DNA from: CBDDFV01 sp965227335
GTDB lineage: Bacteria; Planctomycetota; Phycisphaerae; Phycisphaerales; SM1A02
Reading direction: 5' to 3'
NCBI GenBank assembly: GCA_965227335.1
Contig: CBDDFV010000001.1
Location: 124,001-188,000 of the forward strand
DNA: 64,000 nucleotides
In this document: positions 51,719 to 61,101 of the stretch, piece after piece
Layout of the letters: each line of letters begins with the position of its first letter
How positions within the stretch are numbered: position 1 is the stretch's first letter
The notes under the pieces: generated by a model
Told to the model about the DNA's origin: nothing
Databases searched by the model: none
What the model saw: only the letters and a program-made list of their open reading frames with translations
Program-made: the position numbers and the translations under genes

Positions 51719-52437
51719 GCGACGGTCTCCAGCGTTGCGTCGTGCTCGACGAGCCGCCCCTTCTCGAGGTGCAGCGTTCGTTTGGCGTAGTCGGTCGTCT
51801 GCGGGTCGTGCGTGACCATGATGATCGTCTGTCCCCGCTCACGGTTGAGACGCTGCAGCAGCTCCATCACCGCCGCCGCGGCGGTCCGGTCGAGATCGCC
51901 CGTCGGCTCGTCCGCGACGAGGATCGTCGGCTCGGTCACGATCGCCCGGGCGATCGCCACCCGCTGCTCCTGTCCGCCCGAGAGCTGACGCGGAAAGTGA
52001 TCGGCGCGATCCGCGATGCCGACCACCTGCATCGCCTCGAGCACGCGTTCACGCCGCGCCTTCCGCGACAGCTTGTGCAGCAACAGGGGGAGTTCGACGT
52101 TCTCGTACGCGGTGAGCACCGGCACGAGGTTGTAGAGCTGAAAGATGTACCCGATGTTCGTCGAACGCCACGCCGCGAGTCGGCGCGTGTTCAGGCCCCC
52201 GACGTCGACGGCGTCGATCGTGAGGGTTCCGGCGGTCGGGGTGTCGATGCCGGAGATGAGGTTGAGCAGCGTCGTCTTCCCGCTGCCGCTCGGACCCATG
52301 AGGGCGAGGAAGTCGCCGCGCGGCACGTCGAGATCAAGCTCATCGAGCGGCCGGATCACGTTGTCGCCGCGGCGGTACTCACGGGTGAGGCCGCGGCAGC
52401 GGATCAGGATGTCCGCGTTCGGCTGTTCGCGAATCAT
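51715..52437 (-). CDS. ABC transporter ATPase (MacB/LolD family)
   Basis: This 240-residue ATPase drives the two permeases. Walker A is GPSGSGKTTLLNLISG, the Q-loop region is IGYIFQLYNLVPVLTAYENVELPLL, the signature is LSGGQEQRVAIARAI, Walker B is ILVADEPTGDLD, and the H-loop is MVTHDP. All catalytic residues are intact. The ELP-type stretch after the Q-loop is typical of the LolD/MacB group. It overlaps both neighbours by four bases, so stoichiometric translation is likely. Confidence 0.95.
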   Translation of the reverse strand: MIREQPNADILIRCRGLTREYRRGDNVIRPLDELDLDVPRGDFLALMGPSGSGKTTLLNLISGIDTPTAGTLTIDAVDVGGLNTRRLAAWRSTNIGYIFQLYNLVPVLTAYENVELPLLLHKLSRKARRERVLEAMQVVGIADRADHFPRQLSGGQEQRVAIARAIVTEPTILVADEPTGDLDRTAAAAVMELLQRLNRERGQTIIMVTHDPQTTDYAKRTLHLEKGRLVEHDATLETVA

Positions 52438-54008
52438 GATGTCGCTCCCTTCGGCTCACGGATCCGGATCCGTTGTCCGGCTTCGTAGGCGCCGGCGTTG
52501 ACGAGCAGATCGCCCGGACGCAGGTCGCCGCGCACGGACGCCCAGCCGTCCATCGCGTCATCGTCGGTCACGGGCAGGACTTCGACGTCCGCCCGCTCCA
52601 GCACGCCCACCCCGCCCCGCCGCTGGCGCACCACCCAGACGTGGGCCGAGCCGAGCGCGCCGCCGTTGGACAGAGTCTCGATCGGCGCCCGCACCAGCCG
52701 TCCCGTCGGCGACCCGCCGCCCGCGTCCGTCGAGCGCGGCGACACGCCGCCGCCGTTCGAGGGCAGAAACTTCACTCGCGTCAGCATCTCCGGGCGCAGC
52801 AGCGGCGACGGTTCGATGACTCGTACCTTCACCTGCAGCGTGTTCTTCTGAAGATCCGCCTCGTGCGTGATTCGCGTCACTTCACCGGCGAAGATCTGTT
52901 CCGGCAGCACGTCGACCACGACTTCACAACGCTGGCCGACCGACACGAACGCGGCGTCCGCGAGCGGGACGTCCACCCGCACCTGGATCTTCGCGGGATC
53001 GTACAGGTGAACCAGATGCGCGGAATACGGACTGTCCATGCCCGCCATGACCTTGTCGCCCGGCGCCTTCAGCCGACGCTGCACGTTGCCCGAGATCGGC
53101 GCCCGAATCACCATCCGGTCGAGACGAAGCTGCGACTCGTCATGTTTCGCCTGCGCCAATGCGACGGCCGCCTCCGCCCGCGCCAGTTCCGCCCGGGCGT
53201 GACCCAGCGCCCGCTTCTCGTCCACCCGCAATTCGGCGTTGCGTTCCGCCGCTCGCGCTTCGGCCCGCAGTTGACTGACCTTCGCCTCGAGAATCGGCCG
53301 GCGCCGCCGCAACGCCTCGAGCTGGGCTGCCTGCGCGTCGGACTCCTTCTCGAGGATGATCAGTTCGAGATCCGACGCCCCGGCGCTTTCGTAGACGATG
53401 CGCAGACGCGTCAGCTCCTCCTGCATCCGGGCGAGCTTCGCTTCCTCCACCTCGATCAACGCCGGAAGCTGGGCGAGATCCGCCTCCGCCGACGCCACCT
53501 GGGCCGCGGTCGCGGCGACGGCCCGCTCACGCTCGACCGGAATCTCCCAGTTGGTCTCCGCCGCCTCGAACTCCGTCCGGGCGGCGATGACCTGCGCCTC
53601 CGCCGCGCGAAGCGACGCTTTCGCCGACGCCAGCGCAATCCGGGCGTCCTCGTCGACCAGTCGGGCGACGATCTCGCCCTTCTCGACCGATTCGCCCTCG
53701 AGCACATCGATCGTCTCGACCACGCCGTCCGCGAGCGCGGCGGCGGCGACGATGTACGGGTCCGCCTCCAGCCAGCCCGGGGCCTGCACGGCTCGACCCG
53801 CCGGCTGGGCCGCGACGACACCATCTGGAGCCGGGGCGTCCCCCATCGCGGCGGGACCCGCGAACAGGACGGGATGAACCGCCGCGGGAGTGGTCGGTTG
53901 GAAGGTCTCGCGGGCCGCGAAGAGCAGCAGCCCGCCCACCCCCAGCGCGACGAACGCGGGGGCGATCACGTGCATCGGCCAGCGCCGACGCGTCTGGTGC
54001 ATGGTCAT
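52434..54008 (-). CDS. MacA/HlyD-type periplasmic adaptor
   Basis: This 524-residue membrane-fusion protein has one N-terminal helix (VIAPAFVALGVGGLLLFAA). The first lipoyl half-motif is VVETIDVLEGESVEKGEIVARL. A coiled coil of about 180 residues follows (KASLRAAEAQVIAARTEFE... RARAELARAEAAVALAQA), then the second lipoyl half (VIRAPISGNVQRRLKAPGDKV) and beta-barrel domains. It links the ABC pump to the outer envelope. AGGAG precedes ATG 54008. The coiled coil is longer than in E. coli MacA. Confidence 0.92.
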   Translation of the reverse strand: MTMHQTRRRWPMHVIAPAFVALGVGGLLLFAARETFQPTTPAAVHPVLFAGPAAMGDAPAPDGVVAAQPAGRAVQAPGWLEADPYIVAAAALADGVVETIDVLEGESVEKGEIVARLVDEDARIALASAKASLRAAEAQVIAARTEFEAAETNWEIPVERERAVAATAAQVASAEADLAQLPALIEVEEAKLARMQEELTRLRIVYESAGASDLELIILEKESDAQAAQLEALRRRRPILEAKVSQLRAEARAAERNAELRVDEKRALGHARAELARAEAAVALAQAKHDESQLRLDRMVIRAPISGNVQRRLKAPGDKVMAGMDSPYSAHLVHLYDPAKIQVRVDVPLADAAFVSVGQRCEVVVDVLPEQIFAGEVTRITHEADLQKNTLQVKVRVIEPSPLLRPEMLTRVKFLPSNGGGVSPRSTDAGGGSPTGRLVRAPIETLSNGGALGSAHVWVVRQRRGGVGVLERADVEVLPVTDDDAMDGWASVRGDLRPGDLLVNAGAYEAGQRIRIREPKGATS

Positions 54009-54091
54009 CGTCAGAAACTCCTGAGTTCACTCGGTCAGAGAGCCCGCCTGTCGAACGCGATCAGCGCGCACGCGGGGCGTCACACCGGAAC

Positions 54092-54472
54092 TCAGGCCTG
54101 CGGGGGCCGCAGCAGATCTAGATGCACATCGCGCGGGGTCAGGAAACGCTCGCTCAGCACGAACTCCACCGAGAGCGTCGCCGCCGCGGGAATCACCGCC
54201 GCGCGAGGCGTCGGAGCCAGCGGTCGCGCACCCGCACAGCACGCCTTGCTGCAATCGCATCGATCCGACGTCGGCGACTCCGGCTCGTCACCGGAGGTGT
54301 CCTCGCCGCCGCAGCAGCAGGGGGGCGGGGTCGTCGGGGCGTCGTCGGCGCAGGTCAGCCCGCCCGGCGCCTCGTCGGCATGCAGACAGCAGCAGCCGCC
54401 CCAGGCCGGACCGACCAGACTGATCACCATCAGGGCGATCAGGCACCAGGATTTCGCGGCAACGCCGTGCAT
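54092..54472 (-). CDS. Small Cys-rich exported protein heading the ABC operon
   Basis: This 126-residue protein has a signal peptide (CLIALMVISLVGPAWG). The short mature region has 11 Cys in clusters (GGCCCLH, TC, PPCCCGG, CDCSKACC), then a more ordered C-terminal part (LSVEFVLSERFLTPRDVHLDLL). Clustered Cys suggest metal binding or disulfide bonding, which is inference. It starts the operon of adaptor, ATPase and permeases (83 bases before the adaptor), so it may be a sensor or substrate of that pump. No family is recognised. Confidence 0.75.
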   Translation of the reverse strand: MHGVAAKSWCLIALMVISLVGPAWGGCCCLHADEAPGGLTCADDAPTTPPPCCCGGEDTSGDEPESPTSDRCDCSKACCAGARPLAPTPRAAVIPAAATLSVEFVLSERFLTPRDVHLDLLRPPQA

Positions 54473-54480
54473 CTCAATGA

Positions 54481-54486
54481 AGTATA
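54481..54486 (-). promoter_or_regulatory. -10 element of the Cys-rich/ABC export operon
   Basis: On the minus strand TATACT (54486 to 54481) lies eight bases before ATG 54472, with no ribosome-binding site. TTGAGG 14 bases further upstream is a poor -35 candidate. A leader of zero to two bases is predicted. Confidence 0.55.
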
Positions 54487-54577
54487 CGGTCAGATCCCGG
54501 CCTCAAACCACGAAAATCCAACGCGTCTGGCCCGGTCAGGCCTGGCCAGTGACGTCTGAAGCCGGTTTCAGGCCCGA

Positions 54578-55231
54578 TCACGGGCACAACCGCTCCACGG
54601 CCCAGGCGTCGGCGACGCGGGTGTAGACGACGCGATCGTGGACGCGGAACTCCCGGCCCTCCCAGAGTTCGACGCGGTCCAGCCCGACGCGGTACCCGCC
54701 CCAGTGCGGCGGACGGGGGACGGGCTGGTCGGCGAAGCGGGCCTCGACCTCGTCAATACGGGCTTCGAGCGCGGCCCGGCTCTCGATCGGCTTCGACTGA
54801 TCGCTCGCCCACGCCCCGATCTGGCTCCCCCGGGGCCGGTGGGCGAAGTACATGTCCGATTCCGCGTGCGGAATCCGGGTCGCGGGCCCCTCGATCCGGA
54901 TTTGCCGCTGGTTCTGATCCCAGAAGAACAGCAGCGCCACGCGAGTGGTCGCGGCGATCGCCTCGCCTTTTCGACTCGTGTAATTCGTATAGAAAACCGC
55001 GCCGCGCGCATCCAGATGACGGAGGAGCACGATGCGGGCCGAAGGCTGGCCGTCCGCGTCGACGGTCGAAAGGGTCATCGCGTTCGGATTGGGCAGTTCC
55101 AACCCCTTCGCATCCTCGAGCCAGGCGTGCATCGTGTTCAGCGGATCCGCAGGCGGATGGTCGAAATCCATGGGCGCAGCTTCCGTAGAAAAAGGGACGA
55201 GGTCGCGAATGACCGGTGAAATGTTCGACAT
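54578..55231 (-). CDS. pdxH: Pyridoxamine 5'-phosphate oxidase
   Basis: This FMN enzyme oxidises pyridoxamine or pyridoxine 5'-phosphate to PLP. The 217 residues show NAMTLSTVDADGQPSARIVLLRHLD, VFYTNYTSRKGEAI (FMN phosphate site), RQIRIEGPATRIP, SQIGAWASDQSKPIESR and the C-terminal GGYRVGLDRVELWEGREFRVHDR. All core motifs are intact. The start could be 55231 or the in-frame ATG at 55171. It stands alone between the ABC operon and a divergent membrane protein gene. Confidence 0.95.
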   Translation of the reverse strand: MSNISPVIRDLVPFSTEAAPMDFDHPPADPLNTMHAWLEDAKGLELPNPNAMTLSTVDADGQPSARIVLLRHLDARGAVFYTNYTSRKGEAIAATTRVALLFFWDQNQRQIRIEGPATRIPHAESDMYFAHRPRGSQIGAWASDQSKPIESRAALEARIDEVEARFADQPVPRPPHWGGYRVGLDRVELWEGREFRVHDRVVYTRVADAWAVERLCP

Positions 55232-55521
55232 TCCCGGCCATTCTCATTTGGCGGGAGCAGGATTCAGCCCGATAGTTTCCCTGGCGACGCGTTCGCTTCA
55301 AGCCGCCCGACATCGTGAAACCGATCACAGTGTTGGACGTGAGTCGGGGCCGGTCAACCGGCCGCCGGGGAAAGCGTTGTCGTCAGCCGCGCACCCGTTG
55401 GAGGCGGAGGCGGCGGGCCGCGGGGAACAGGGAGAAGGAGCGGGCGGACGTTGTCGATGACGTTCGCGGCAGGGTGCGTCCGTCGTCACGGAGGCACGGG
55501 TCGAGATAAGAGGGTTGTCAC

Positions 55522-56253
55522 ATGCATGACAAGCGAAACCTCGCGCTGATCGTTCTTCTCGCCGCGTCGGTGGTCTGGCTGCTGATCGGCCTGACGCTGG
55601 TGGAGGGAGAAACCGCGTGGTTCCACCGGTTCATCCCGCTGGGGTTCATCCTGGTGACGGGCGGCTGGCTGATCTTCGCGTTCACCCGCGAGGATCGCAT
55701 GCCCGACCACCTCGGCGAGATGTTCGGGAGCGGCGTTTACTACGAGGCGGACGGCCTGTCCTTCATGGTCACCGTACGTCAGCAGGGACACGAAGCGCAG
55801 CTTTCCGTTCACTACCAGAACCGCTTCGAGAACCCGACGCACGGGATCATCCACCTGCGACCGCCGGAGAACAGCTTCTGCATTCGGCCCGGCTGGCGTG
55901 ATGTGCACTTCGCGTTCCGCTGCGACGGCGGCGCGTTCGGCGTGATCCATCAGCCGATCGCGATCCCCCGGGAGCTACAGGGCGAAGTGCTCAACGTGCA
56001 ACTCGCCGCCGCGAGCTGGTACCCGCGGGGCCAGGGCTCCTGCGTGCGTCGGACGCCGGGGATGGCGTGCGGCACGCTGCTGGTCGACTGGGGCGGCGCC
56101 GCGTTCCGGACCGGCGTGCACGAAGTTTCCGGCGAGATCCCGCTGCAGAACGCGGTCACATTGCATCTGTCGATGCCGATGGGCGTCGCGGAGGCGCTCG
56201 ACGAGACGCACGAGGGCTGGGTGCAGCAGCAACTGGAGGCGGGCGTGTCCTGA
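55522..56253 (+). CDS. Hypothetical membrane protein
   Basis: This 243-residue protein has two N-terminal helices (LALIVLLAASVVWLLIGLTL and FIPLGFILVTGGWLIFAF), an acidic loop and a large domain of about 175 residues. The domain has SFMVTVRQQGHEAQLSVHYQNRF and RPGWRDVHFAFRCDGGAFGVIHQP. No known family is recognised. The domain is beta-rich and probably cytoplasmic. AGAGGG precedes ATG 55522, and a strong terminator follows it, so it is a single-gene unit. Confidence 0.75.
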   Translation: MHDKRNLALIVLLAASVVWLLIGLTLVEGETAWFHRFIPLGFILVTGGWLIFAFTREDRMPDHLGEMFGSGVYYEADGLSFMVTVRQQGHEAQLSVHYQNRFENPTHGIIHLRPPENSFCIRPGWRDVHFAFRCDGGAFGVIHQPIAIPRELQGEVLNVQLAAASWYPRGQGSCVRRTPGMACGTLLVDWGGAAFRTGVHEVSGEIPLQNAVTLHLSMPMGVAEALDETHEGWVQQQLEAGVS

Positions 56254-56309
56254 CGCGTCACGCGACCATCGGAACGCTGCTTCCGAAAACATCCGGAAAA
56301 TCGCGCAGG

Positions 56310-56359
56310 ACGGGCCCCATCACCGCGTAGGTCGTGGTGGGGCCCGTCTTTTCTTTCTT
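56310..56359 (+). terminator. Rho-independent terminator
   Basis: A stem of about 13 bp (ACGGGCCCCATCAC against GTGGTGGGGCCCGT, ending near 56347) is followed on the plus strand by CTTTTCTTTCTT. It lies about 60 bases past the 55522 gene stop. Confidence 0.85.
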
Positions 56360-56446
56360 CTCCGGGCCTCTCGTGACGCCTCGCGACTCGAATCCCCTTC
56401 CCTGCCGGTCGCCGCCGTCCCTCTGCCGGGCGGCGGCGACGCCTTT

Positions 56447-57622
56447 TCAGTCGCCCGGCGCCGCTTCCGGTCCCGCCGCGCCCGTCGGCGCCGCATCGAG
56501 GCGACGCAACGCCGCCAGCGCTGCGAAGTACGCCTCGTGCGTCCGCGCTTCCGTACCGATCGCCGCGAGATAGTTCGTGACCGCCTCGTCGACCTCACCG
56601 GCGACCTCGTGCTTCGCGCCGAGATAGAAGTACGCCTCGACAAGTCGGTCGATCGTCAGTTCGCCCGTCCGCGGCTGACGCGCGGCCCGAAGCAATGCGG
56701 GTCCGCTGACGGCGCCGACCAGATGCTTCAGCATCATCTGTTCGGACTGGTCCAGCTCCAGGTCGGCGTCGTCGAGCGCGCGTTGCACCACGCCGTCGGC
56801 CCCGTCCGCATCGCCCGCGGCGTTCAACGCCACCCAGAGCATCGCCCGCACCGAACCCTGTCCGTAGAGACGCATTCGCATCTCCGTCCGGAGGTCCTCG
56901 ACCGCTCGCTCGTGATCGCCCATGAACAGGTGCGTCAGCCCGCGCCCGAAATGATTGTGGGGCGCGCCGCGCCGAACGTCGATCGCACGTGTGAACTCCG
57001 CGAGCGCGGCGTCGTACGCGCCGAGGCCCCACGCCGCGCGTCCGAGTTGACGCGCCGTGTCGGGCCGCCAGCCGGTCAGTTCGCGGCTCCGGGCCAGGTC
57101 CGTCTGCGCGCCCGCGAAGTCTCCCGCCGCGAGTCGGTACGCCCCGCGTCGCCGGAGCAGCGTCGCATCATCCGGCGCAGCGTCGAGCAGCGTGTCCATT
57201 TCCTTCACCGCCTCGCCGGGCAGACCGGTGCGGGCGAACAGGTCGGCGAGTCGTCGGCGATCATCCGGCGTGAACGACGCCGGGGCCTTTGTTCGCAGGT
57301 AAAGGAGATCGTCGCGGGCGGGGCCGAGGTCCTCGAGTGCGAGCGCGGCGTCGATCCGCGTCCGCCTCGCTTCGACGTGCGTCGGATCCTCGCTCAGCGT
57401 CCATGTCGCATCCTGGTACGCGCCGATCGGGTCGTCGTCTTCGAGTCGGATGCGGGCGGACGCCGCCATGCCGTCGGGCGTCGCGCGTTCGCCGAGCACG
57501 GTCCGCGCGACGTCCGGGCCGGGGGTCGCGACGGGTCCGAAGATGAGCACGCCGACCGCCGCGATCAGCACGACCACGCCCGCCCCCACGCTCGTCCACA
57601 GGATGCGTTCCTGGCTGTTCAC
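56447..57622 (-). CDS. TPR-repeat membrane-anchored protein
   Basis: This 391-residue protein starts with GTG. It has one N-terminal helix (SVGAGVVVLIAAVGVLIFG) and a series of TPRs (LRRRGAYRLAAGDFAGAQTDLAR, QLGRAAWGLGAYDAALAEFTRAI, HNHFGRGLTHLFMGDHERAVEDL). No ribosome-binding site is visible. It begins 31 bases after alaS on the same strand, so it probably depends on alaS transcription. The role is unknown; such proteins are usually periplasmic scaffolds. Confidence 0.8.
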   Translation of the reverse strand: MNSQERILWTSVGAGVVVLIAAVGVLIFGPVATPGPDVARTVLGERATPDGMAASARIRLEDDDPIGAYQDATWTLSEDPTHVEARRTRIDAALALEDLGPARDDLLYLRTKAPASFTPDDRRRLADLFARTGLPGEAVKEMDTLLDAAPDDATLLRRRGAYRLAAGDFAGAQTDLARSRELTGWRPDTARQLGRAAWGLGAYDAALAEFTRAIDVRRGAPHNHFGRGLTHLFMGDHERAVEDLRTEMRMRLYGQGSVRAMLWVALNAAGDADGADGVVQRALDDADLELDQSEQMMLKHLVGAVSGPALLRAARQPRTGELTIDRLVEAYFYLGAKHEVAGEVDEAVTNYLAAIGTEARTHEAYFAALAALRRLDAAPTGAAGPEAAPGD

Positions 57623-57653
57623 GGAGGGGGGGCGCCTTCGTCGAGGGGTTGAT

Positions 57654-60527
57654 TCAGCGGAGCGCGCGCTCCGCGAAGTCGACGGCGGCGTTGCGGGCGT
57701 CGTCGATCTTGTCGGGATCCTTGCCGCCGGCCTCCGCCTTGTCCGGACGCCCGCCGCCCCCGCCGTCGCACGCCTTCGCGGCTTCGCGCACCCAGTCGCC
57801 GGCCTTGAGGCCTTCCTTGATCAGTTCGTCCGGCACGATCGCCATGATGGAGACCTTGCCCGCCTCATCGTCGGCCGAGAGCAGCAACGCCGCGACATCC
57901 GGACGACGCGCCTTGATCACGTCCATCGCCGCCCGCAGCGTCTCCTTGTCCGCCCCGAGAATCGTGTCGACGATCATCCGGCCCTGGATGCTCTCGGCGA
58001 GGACGCGGGCCTGTTCGACCACCGTGTCCCGCGCGGCGGAGTGCGCCTGCTTCTGCACCCGACGCACCTTCGAACGCAGCTTCTCCAGATGTTCCGTGAT
58101 CCGGTGCTTCGACACCACGCCGATCGACAGCTCCTCCATCGACTTCACGATCTCGCCGTACTCCTCCACCATCTCTTCGTCGGGGAGATTCACGGCGCGG
58201 AACGAACGGGACTCCAGCTCCTGTCCGGCGGTGGACGCGGCGAGCGCGGCGGGGCCGGTGACGCCCATGATGCGACGCACGCCCGCCGCGACATTCGTCT
58301 CCTGCGTGATCACGAACTTCTTCGCCTCTCCCGAATCCTCGAGGTGCGTGCCGCCGCAGAACTCGATCGAGTACTCCGGCCAACGCGGGTTCAGCGGATC
58401 GTCGAGCAGATCCTCGATCGGCACGCCGACCGAAACCACCCGCACCGGATCCGGATAGCGTTCGCCGAACACCGCCCGCAGCCCGTTGATCTCGCTCGCC
58501 CGATTCAGCGGCGCGTAGCCGACATGCACCGGCAGCTTCTGGTGAATCGCGGCGTTGGTCAGTCGCTCCACCGCGTTGATCTCGCTGTCCGTCAGCGCCC
58601 GCGGGCACGAGAAGTCGAAACGGAGACGATCGTCCGCCACCAGCGAACCCTTCTGGTCGATCTCGTCGCCCATCACCTGACGCAACGCGTGATTCAGGAT
58701 GTGCGTCGTCGTGTGGTGCGCACGGATCATCGCGCGGCGGGTGCGGTCGATGGTCAGGTTCACCTTCTCGTCCACCGTCAGGCGGCCGGAGACGAGGTGG
58801 CCGAGATGCATCACGTAGCCGCCGATGACCTGCGTATCGATCACCCGGAACTCCGACCGGTCGTCGTCGACGTCGCGGATCACGCCGATGTCGCCGACCT
58901 GACCGCCCTGCTCCGCGTAGAAGTTCGTCCGCTCGGTGATGAGGGCGATGCGTTGTTGTCGTTCGTCGGGACCCGCGTCGCGGTGCTTGTAGACCTGGCC
59001 GCCCTCGGCGCGGTTGTCGAAGTCCTTGCCGTTCCAGATCGCCCGCAGCGTCGTGGTGGTCGGACGCCCGTGGTGCTTGTCGTCGTCCTTGGTCGGCTCC
59101 ACGCCGAGGTACTTGAGCCGCGCCAGCGCATCGGGCGGCAACGTCAGACCGTCTTCCGTCGATCCGCCGCCCCGGCTTGCTTCGCGGGCCTCCTGCATGC
59201 GGGATTCGTAGCCGGCGAGATCGACCGACATGCCGCGCTCTTCGGCCATGACCTGGGTGAGGTCGATGGGGAAGCCGAAGGTGTCGTGCAGCTTGAAGGC
59301 GTCCTCGCCGGAGACGACGTTGTCGTCGGTCGCGTCCGCCGCGGCGGCGAAGAGTTCGAGGCCGCGCTCCAGCGTGCGGAGGAAGGCGAGCTCCTCCTCC
59401 CGAATCACGCCCGCCACGCGATCGGCGTGCTTGTCCAGTTCGGGAAAGGCGTTGCCGAGCGAATCGACCACCGCCGGCACGAGATCGCACAACGCCGGCT
59501 CCTTCACGCCCAGCGTCTGATTCAGCATCCGCACCGCGCGACGGAGTATGCGCCGCAGCACGTACCCGCGTCCTTCATTCGACGGCGTCGCCCCGTCCGA
59601 AATCGCCGTGGTCAGACATCGGATGTGGTCCGCGATCACGCGGTACGCGATGTCGGTCGGATCCTCCATCGCCCCTTCGTACACGCGGGCGCCGGTGCGA
59701 CGCTGGATCGCATCGAAGAGCGGCGTCCACAGATCGGTGTCGTAATTCGACCGCTTGCCCTGCATGACCCGCACGATGCGTTCGAGCCCCATGCCGGTGT
59801 CGACGTGCTTCTCCGGCAGCGGCGTGAGCTTTCGGTCGTCGCCGCGATTGAACTGGATGAAGACGAGGTTCCAGATCTCGATGACGTCGGGATGATCCCG
59901 GTTGACGAGTTCGCCGCCGTCGAGCTTCGCGCGTTCGGCGTCGGAGCGGGAGTCGAAGTGGATCTCCGAGCACGGCCCGCACGGACCGGACTCGCCCATC
60001 TCCCAGAAGTTGTCCTTGCGTCCCCAGCGGCTGATCCGGTCGGCGGGCACGAACTTCCGCCAGATGTTCTCCGCCTCCTCGTCCGCTTCGAGTCCGTCTT
60101 CAGCGTCGCCCTCGAACACCGTCACGTACAGACGCTCCGGGTCGAGCCCCCACCGTTCGACGAGCAGTTCCCACGCCCACTGGATCGCCTGGTCCTTGAA
60201 GTAGTCGCCGAACGACCAGTTGCCGAGCATCTCGAAGAAGGTGTGGTGATACGTGTCCTTGCCGACGTCCTCGAGATCGTTGTGCTTGCCGCCCGCCCGG
60301 ATGCACTTCTGGCTGTTGACCGCACGGGTGTACGTACGCGACCCCTGGCCGAGGAAGACGTCCTTGAACTGATTCATCCCCGCGTTCGTGAACAGCAGCG
60401 TCGGATCGTCGTGCGGCACGACCGGCGAGGACGGAGCGAACGTGTGATCGCACGTCTCGCTGAAGAACTCGATGAACTCGCGGCGGACTTCGGCCGCGGT
60501 GCGGGTTGAACTGGCGGACATCGTCAT
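57654..60527 (-). CDS. alaS: Alanyl-tRNA synthetase
   Basis: This class II synthetase charges tRNA(Ala) and edits Ser/Gly errors. About 957 residues: class II core with FFSETCDHTFAPSSPVVPHDDPTLLFTNAGMNQFK and SQKCIRAGGKHNDLEDVG. The tRNA-recognition and editing domain has the zinc ligands HHTTTHILNHAL and CGGTHLEDSGEAKKF. A C-Ala domain ends with GGGGRPDKAEAGG. All motifs are complete. An insert of about 60 residues (RLKYLGVEPTKDDDKHHGRPTTTTLRAIWNG) lies before the editing domain, longer than in E. coli. CGGAG before ATG 60527 sets the start. Confidence 0.97.
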   Translation of the reverse strand: MTMSASSTRTAAEVRREFIEFFSETCDHTFAPSSPVVPHDDPTLLFTNAGMNQFKDVFLGQGSRTYTRAVNSQKCIRAGGKHNDLEDVGKDTYHHTFFEMLGNWSFGDYFKDQAIQWAWELLVERWGLDPERLYVTVFEGDAEDGLEADEEAENIWRKFVPADRISRWGRKDNFWEMGESGPCGPCSEIHFDSRSDAERAKLDGGELVNRDHPDVIEIWNLVFIQFNRGDDRKLTPLPEKHVDTGMGLERIVRVMQGKRSNYDTDLWTPLFDAIQRRTGARVYEGAMEDPTDIAYRVIADHIRCLTTAISDGATPSNEGRGYVLRRILRRAVRMLNQTLGVKEPALCDLVPAVVDSLGNAFPELDKHADRVAGVIREEELAFLRTLERGLELFAAAADATDDNVVSGEDAFKLHDTFGFPIDLTQVMAEERGMSVDLAGYESRMQEAREASRGGGSTEDGLTLPPDALARLKYLGVEPTKDDDKHHGRPTTTTLRAIWNGKDFDNRAEGGQVYKHRDAGPDERQQRIALITERTNFYAEQGGQVGDIGVIRDVDDDRSEFRVIDTQVIGGYVMHLGHLVSGRLTVDEKVNLTIDRTRRAMIRAHHTTTHILNHALRQVMGDEIDQKGSLVADDRLRFDFSCPRALTDSEINAVERLTNAAIHQKLPVHVGYAPLNRASEINGLRAVFGERYPDPVRVVSVGVPIEDLLDDPLNPRWPEYSIEFCGGTHLEDSGEAKKFVITQETNVAAGVRRIMGVTGPAALAASTAGQELESRSFRAVNLPDEEMVEEYGEIVKSMEELSIGVVSKHRITEHLEKLRSKVRRVQKQAHSAARDTVVEQARVLAESIQGRMIVDTILGADKETLRAAMDVIKARRPDVAALLLSADDEAGKVSIMAIVPDELIKEGLKAGDWVREAAKACDGGGGGRPDKAEAGGKDPDKIDDARNAAVDFAERALR

Positions 60528-60648
60528 GTTCGCTCCGGGGGAGGCGTTCGCGGGGGAGGGACTCCGGCCTCGATGGGCCGCAATTCTCCAGTGTATCCGG
60601 TCCGGCTGGGACTTGGCGAAAGGCCCCACGGATGTGAGGATGAAGACG

Positions 60649-61101
60649 ATGGCCCGACCTGACGACCAACCCGCGACGCGATCCCCGAAGAAACCCGCCT
60701 GGCCCCGTCGCCAGTCCGCCGCGGCGTGGATGACCGTGTTCTTCGCCGTCGCCATCGTCCCCGCGTGGGCCGGCTACCGCCACACGTGGGAGAACCTCGG
60801 CGCATCGACCCGCGAGGTCCGGACCTTCGGCATGCTCGGTTACTACGAGAGCCGGATCGAGCAGTCGACGCAGCTCGGCACGCCGCCCGTGCGCACGTGG
60901 CGGATCCCGCCCGCCGCGATGATCGCCACCCTCGGCTGGACCGCCGCCGCCGGACTGATCGCGTACCTCGGCTTTCGGTTCCTCGGCCGACGCCGGGACT
61001 CGGGGGCGTGGTGCGACGTCTGCCTCTACGACCTCGTCGGGGTGGAGGGTCCGAACTGCCCCGAATGCGGGGCGCCGCGGCGGGTATCCTCCCCGACATG
61101 A
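60649..61101 (+). CDS. Membrane protein with planctomycete zinc ribbon
   Basis: This 150-residue protein has two helices (AAAWMTVFFAVAIVPAWAG and AAMIATLGWTAAAGLIAYLGF) with an external loop of about 60 residues. A C-terminal ribbon follows: WCDVCLYDLVGVEGPNCPECGAPRR. It is the third member of the C-x2-C-x-YDL group in this window. GTGAGGA before ATG 60649 sets the start. Its stop overlaps the start of the EamA-type gene. Function unknown. Confidence 0.78.
   Translation: MARPDDQPATRSPKKPAWPRRQSAAAWMTVFFAVAIVPAWAGYRHTWENLGASTREVRTFGMLGYYESRIEQSTQLGTPPVRTWRIPPAAMIATLGWTAAAGLIAYLGFRFLGRRRDSGAWCDVCLYDLVGVEGPNCPECGAPRRVSSPT
61085..61090 (+). promoter_or_regulatory. Possible leaderless -10 element of the EamA-type gene
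   Basis: TATCCT ends seven bases before ATG 61098 and lies inside the preceding gene. It may provide separate expression in addition to read-through. Confidence 0.4.

Noticed and set aside
52473..54626. A 717-codon plus-strand frame across the adaptor gene
   Set aside because: It is antisense to the clear HlyD-type adaptor, with Arg/His-rich composition and no domain.
57450..60509. A 1019-codon open frame antisense to alaS
   Set aside because: It mirrors alaS codons, is very rich in Arg, His, Val and Asp, and has no domain.
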